Assembly: GCA_023387245.1 (NCBI GenBank) | Contig: JAEWIH010000070.1 | Location: 1 to 8,475, forward strand | Origin: Bacillota bacterium | Lineage (GTDB): Bacteria; Bacillota_I; Bacilli_A; Erysipelotrichales; Erysipelotrichaceae | Length of the DNA: 8,475 nucleotides | Reading direction: 5' to 3' | Part shown: positions 7,274-8,475 of the stretch, piece after piece | Numbering within the stretch: the first letter of the stretch is position 1 | Layout of the letters: each line of letters opens with the position of its first letter | Program-made: the position numbers and the translations under genes | Notes under the pieces: generated by a model | What the model was told of the DNA's origin: nothing | Seen by the model: only the letters and a program-made list of their open reading frames with translations | Database searches by the model: none

Positions 7274-8447
7274 TATATTTTTTATCTAATGAACATAAAT
7301 ATCCAAATACTAACATATATGATAATAAAGAAGAACCACCATAAGAAATTAATGGTAGAGTTATTCCGGTAATTGGTAATAATCCAATTACCATTCCAAT
7401 GTTTTGAATTTGTTGATAGGCTAAAATTCCAACTAATCCAGCAATTATGTAGCGAGTAAATTTGTCGTTACAATTAATTGCTTTTTTTATTAAATAAAAA
7501 TTAAATGATATACATAGTCCACATGTAATAATTGCGCCAACAAAACCGAAAGTAGTACTAATAGTAGAAAAAATTAAATCGGTATGCGGTTCAGGAATAC
7601 TAATGCTAAAATCAGGACTAATACCTAATAAATGACCTGCACCAATGGCAGTTAATGAGCGATATAATTGATAGCCGTATGTTGTTTGATATTTAGTAGT
7701 ATCTAACCAGCCATAAAATCGATTTAGTTGATAATCTTGTTTAAAAAATATTTTTAAAATGCCGGGGTTAAAGTAGTAGAAAAATAAAATGAAACCAAGC
7801 ATTAAAAGAATGATAGTAATAATAATAACAAACCAACGTTTTTTTACACCACCACAAAACAACATAAAAAATAAACTAATTATAATAATGATTGGGATAC
7901 CGGTATCTGGTTGTAAAACATTTAAAACTAATGCCGGGATCACATATTTTGATAGTTTGAAAAATAAAAGTAAATCATCACGGATTGTATATTCTTGTTT
8001 ATTTTGATTATGTTCATCAATAATGGAAGCACTAATAAAAAGCAGACTAATTTTCATAAATTCACTTGGTTGAAAAGAACCAAGAAAAGGAATTCTAATC
8101 CAGGCATAAATACCTTTTGTTTCTTTGATAAATATTTGAATAAAGCGATTTTGATTTAGGGGAGGTATAAATCTAATAATTATTAACAATGCTAGAGCTC
8201 CTAAAAGCGGCCAATAAATTTTTTTCATAATGTTTATAATAGTTTCTTTGTCAAGTTTGACTAAACATATAATGACAATAAAAGAGATTATATACCAAAT
8301 AGATTGAGTAAATGCTAGTGATGTAGTTTTAAAATAGGTGAATTTTTGGGCATTATAAATAGCAATCACGCTGATAATCATAAAGCCGCTTAAAAATAAG
8401 AAAATTTTGTAATTACCTAAAATCGCTTTAATTTTATCTAATTTCAT
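7266..8447 (-). CDS. SEDS-family peptidoglycan polymerase (RodA/FtsW/SpoVE)
   Basis: A 393-aa polytopic membrane protein with about ten hydrophobic helices, the glycosyltransferase that polymerises lipid II with a partner class B PBP. Family marks in order are WIRIPFLGSFQPSEFMKI (116-133), QPDTG (179-183, usually QPDLG), GYQLYRSLTAIGAG (258-271), IPEPHTDLIF (284-293) with the conserved Asp D290 tied to catalysis, and GLLPITGITLPLISYGGSS (355-373). The PITG wording leans toward RodA (elongation), but FtsW (division) cannot be excluded. After HTD the usual glutamate pair (xEExG) reads TTFG. The start has GGAG (8455-8458) 7 nt upstream and a TATAAT box beyond. It stands alone on the minus strand and its end overlaps rlmA. 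Its presence implies a peptidoglycan wall. Confidence 0.93.
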   Translation of the reverse strand: MKLDKIKAILGNYKIFLFLSGFMIISVIAIYNAQKFTYFKTTSLAFTQSIWYIISFIVIICLVKLDKETIINIMKKIYWPLLGALALLIIIRFIPPLNQNRFIQIFIKETKGIYAWIRIPFLGSFQPSEFMKISLLFISASIIDEHNQNKQEYTIRDDLLLFFKLSKYVIPALVLNVLQPDTGIPIIIIISLFFMLFCGGVKKRWFVIIITIILLMLGFILFFYYFNPGILKIFFKQDYQLNRFYGWLDTTKYQTTYGYQLYRSLTAIGAGHLLGISPDFSISIPEPHTDLIFSTISTTFGFVGAIITCGLCISFNFYLIKKAINCNDKFTRYIIAGLVGILAYQQIQNIGMVIGLLPITGITLPLISYGGSSLLSYMLVFGYLCSLDKKYIK

Positions 8448-8468
8448 CTTTAATCTCCTGTAATCGTA

Positions 8469-8474
8469 ATTATA
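8469..8474 (-). promoter_or_regulatory. -10 box of the RodA/FtsW-type gene
   Basis: A perfect TATAAT on the minus strand, 21 nt from the start codon. The corresponding -35 would lie outside the window. The implied leader is about 15 nt and holds the GGAG ribosome binding site. Confidence 0.5.
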
Positions 8475-8475
8475 G

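Noticed and set aside
7368..7392. Perfect 9-bp inverted repeat GGTAATTGG/CCAATTACC as a terminator of rlmA
   Set aside because: It lies inside the conserved GLLPITG coding region of the SEDS gene and has no T tract on either strand.
7789..8007. 72-codon open frame on the plus strand
   Set aside because: It lies antisense within the SEDS gene, has low-complexity Ile/Lys/Asn content and no ribosome binding site that stands out.

Overview
This is an AT-rich (roughly 70 % A+T by eye), densely packed stretch of bacterial chromosome made of housekeeping genes. The protein families, strong GGAG-type ribosome binding sites, T-tailed hairpin terminators, a DivIC-type division protein and a SEDS wall-synthesis protein together suggest a low-GC Bacillota with a cell wall. 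A small-genome Bacilli or Erysipelotrichia-like lineage fits better than a wall-less mollicute, but the exact taxon cannot be fixed from this window. All tryptophans in the reading frames are TGG, and all eleven stops are TAA or TAG.

The left part (1-3080) is lower glycolysis: the 3' end of tpiA, then eno with its own likely promoter inside the tpiA tail, a strong terminator, an isochorismatase-like cysteine hydrolase, and a shared terminator. Facing these on the minus strand is a 2,3-bisphosphoglycerate-dependent phosphoglycerate mutase (gpmA). Together they cover triose-phosphate isomerisation, the mutase step and enolase. A gpmI-type mutase, often found between tpiA and eno in Bacillota, is absent from that position.

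The middle part (3081-4240) has a 203-bp divergent control region carrying a palindromic operator candidate at the gpmA -35. It is followed by a small DivIC-like division gene and a convergent Nudix (ADP-ribose pyrophosphatase-like) gene. The Nudix gene and tmk are fired from back-to-back promoters.

The right part (4241-7273) is a tight four-gene operon, tmk-holB-rsmI-rlmA, joined by overlaps of 8 and 17 bp and a 1-bp gap. It serves dTTP synthesis, the DNA polymerase clamp loader and rRNA methylation. Its end overlaps by 8 bp the end of a minus-strand RodA/FtsW-type gene that fills the rest of the window.

I see no mobile element, CRISPR array, tRNA, rRNA, toxin-antitoxin or defence system, and no clearly novel multi-gene system. 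The most interesting signals are regulatory: six promoters that all place the -10 box only 18-25 nt from the start codon, the gpmA palindrome, and a hydrolase gene with no visible promoter immediately behind the eno terminator.
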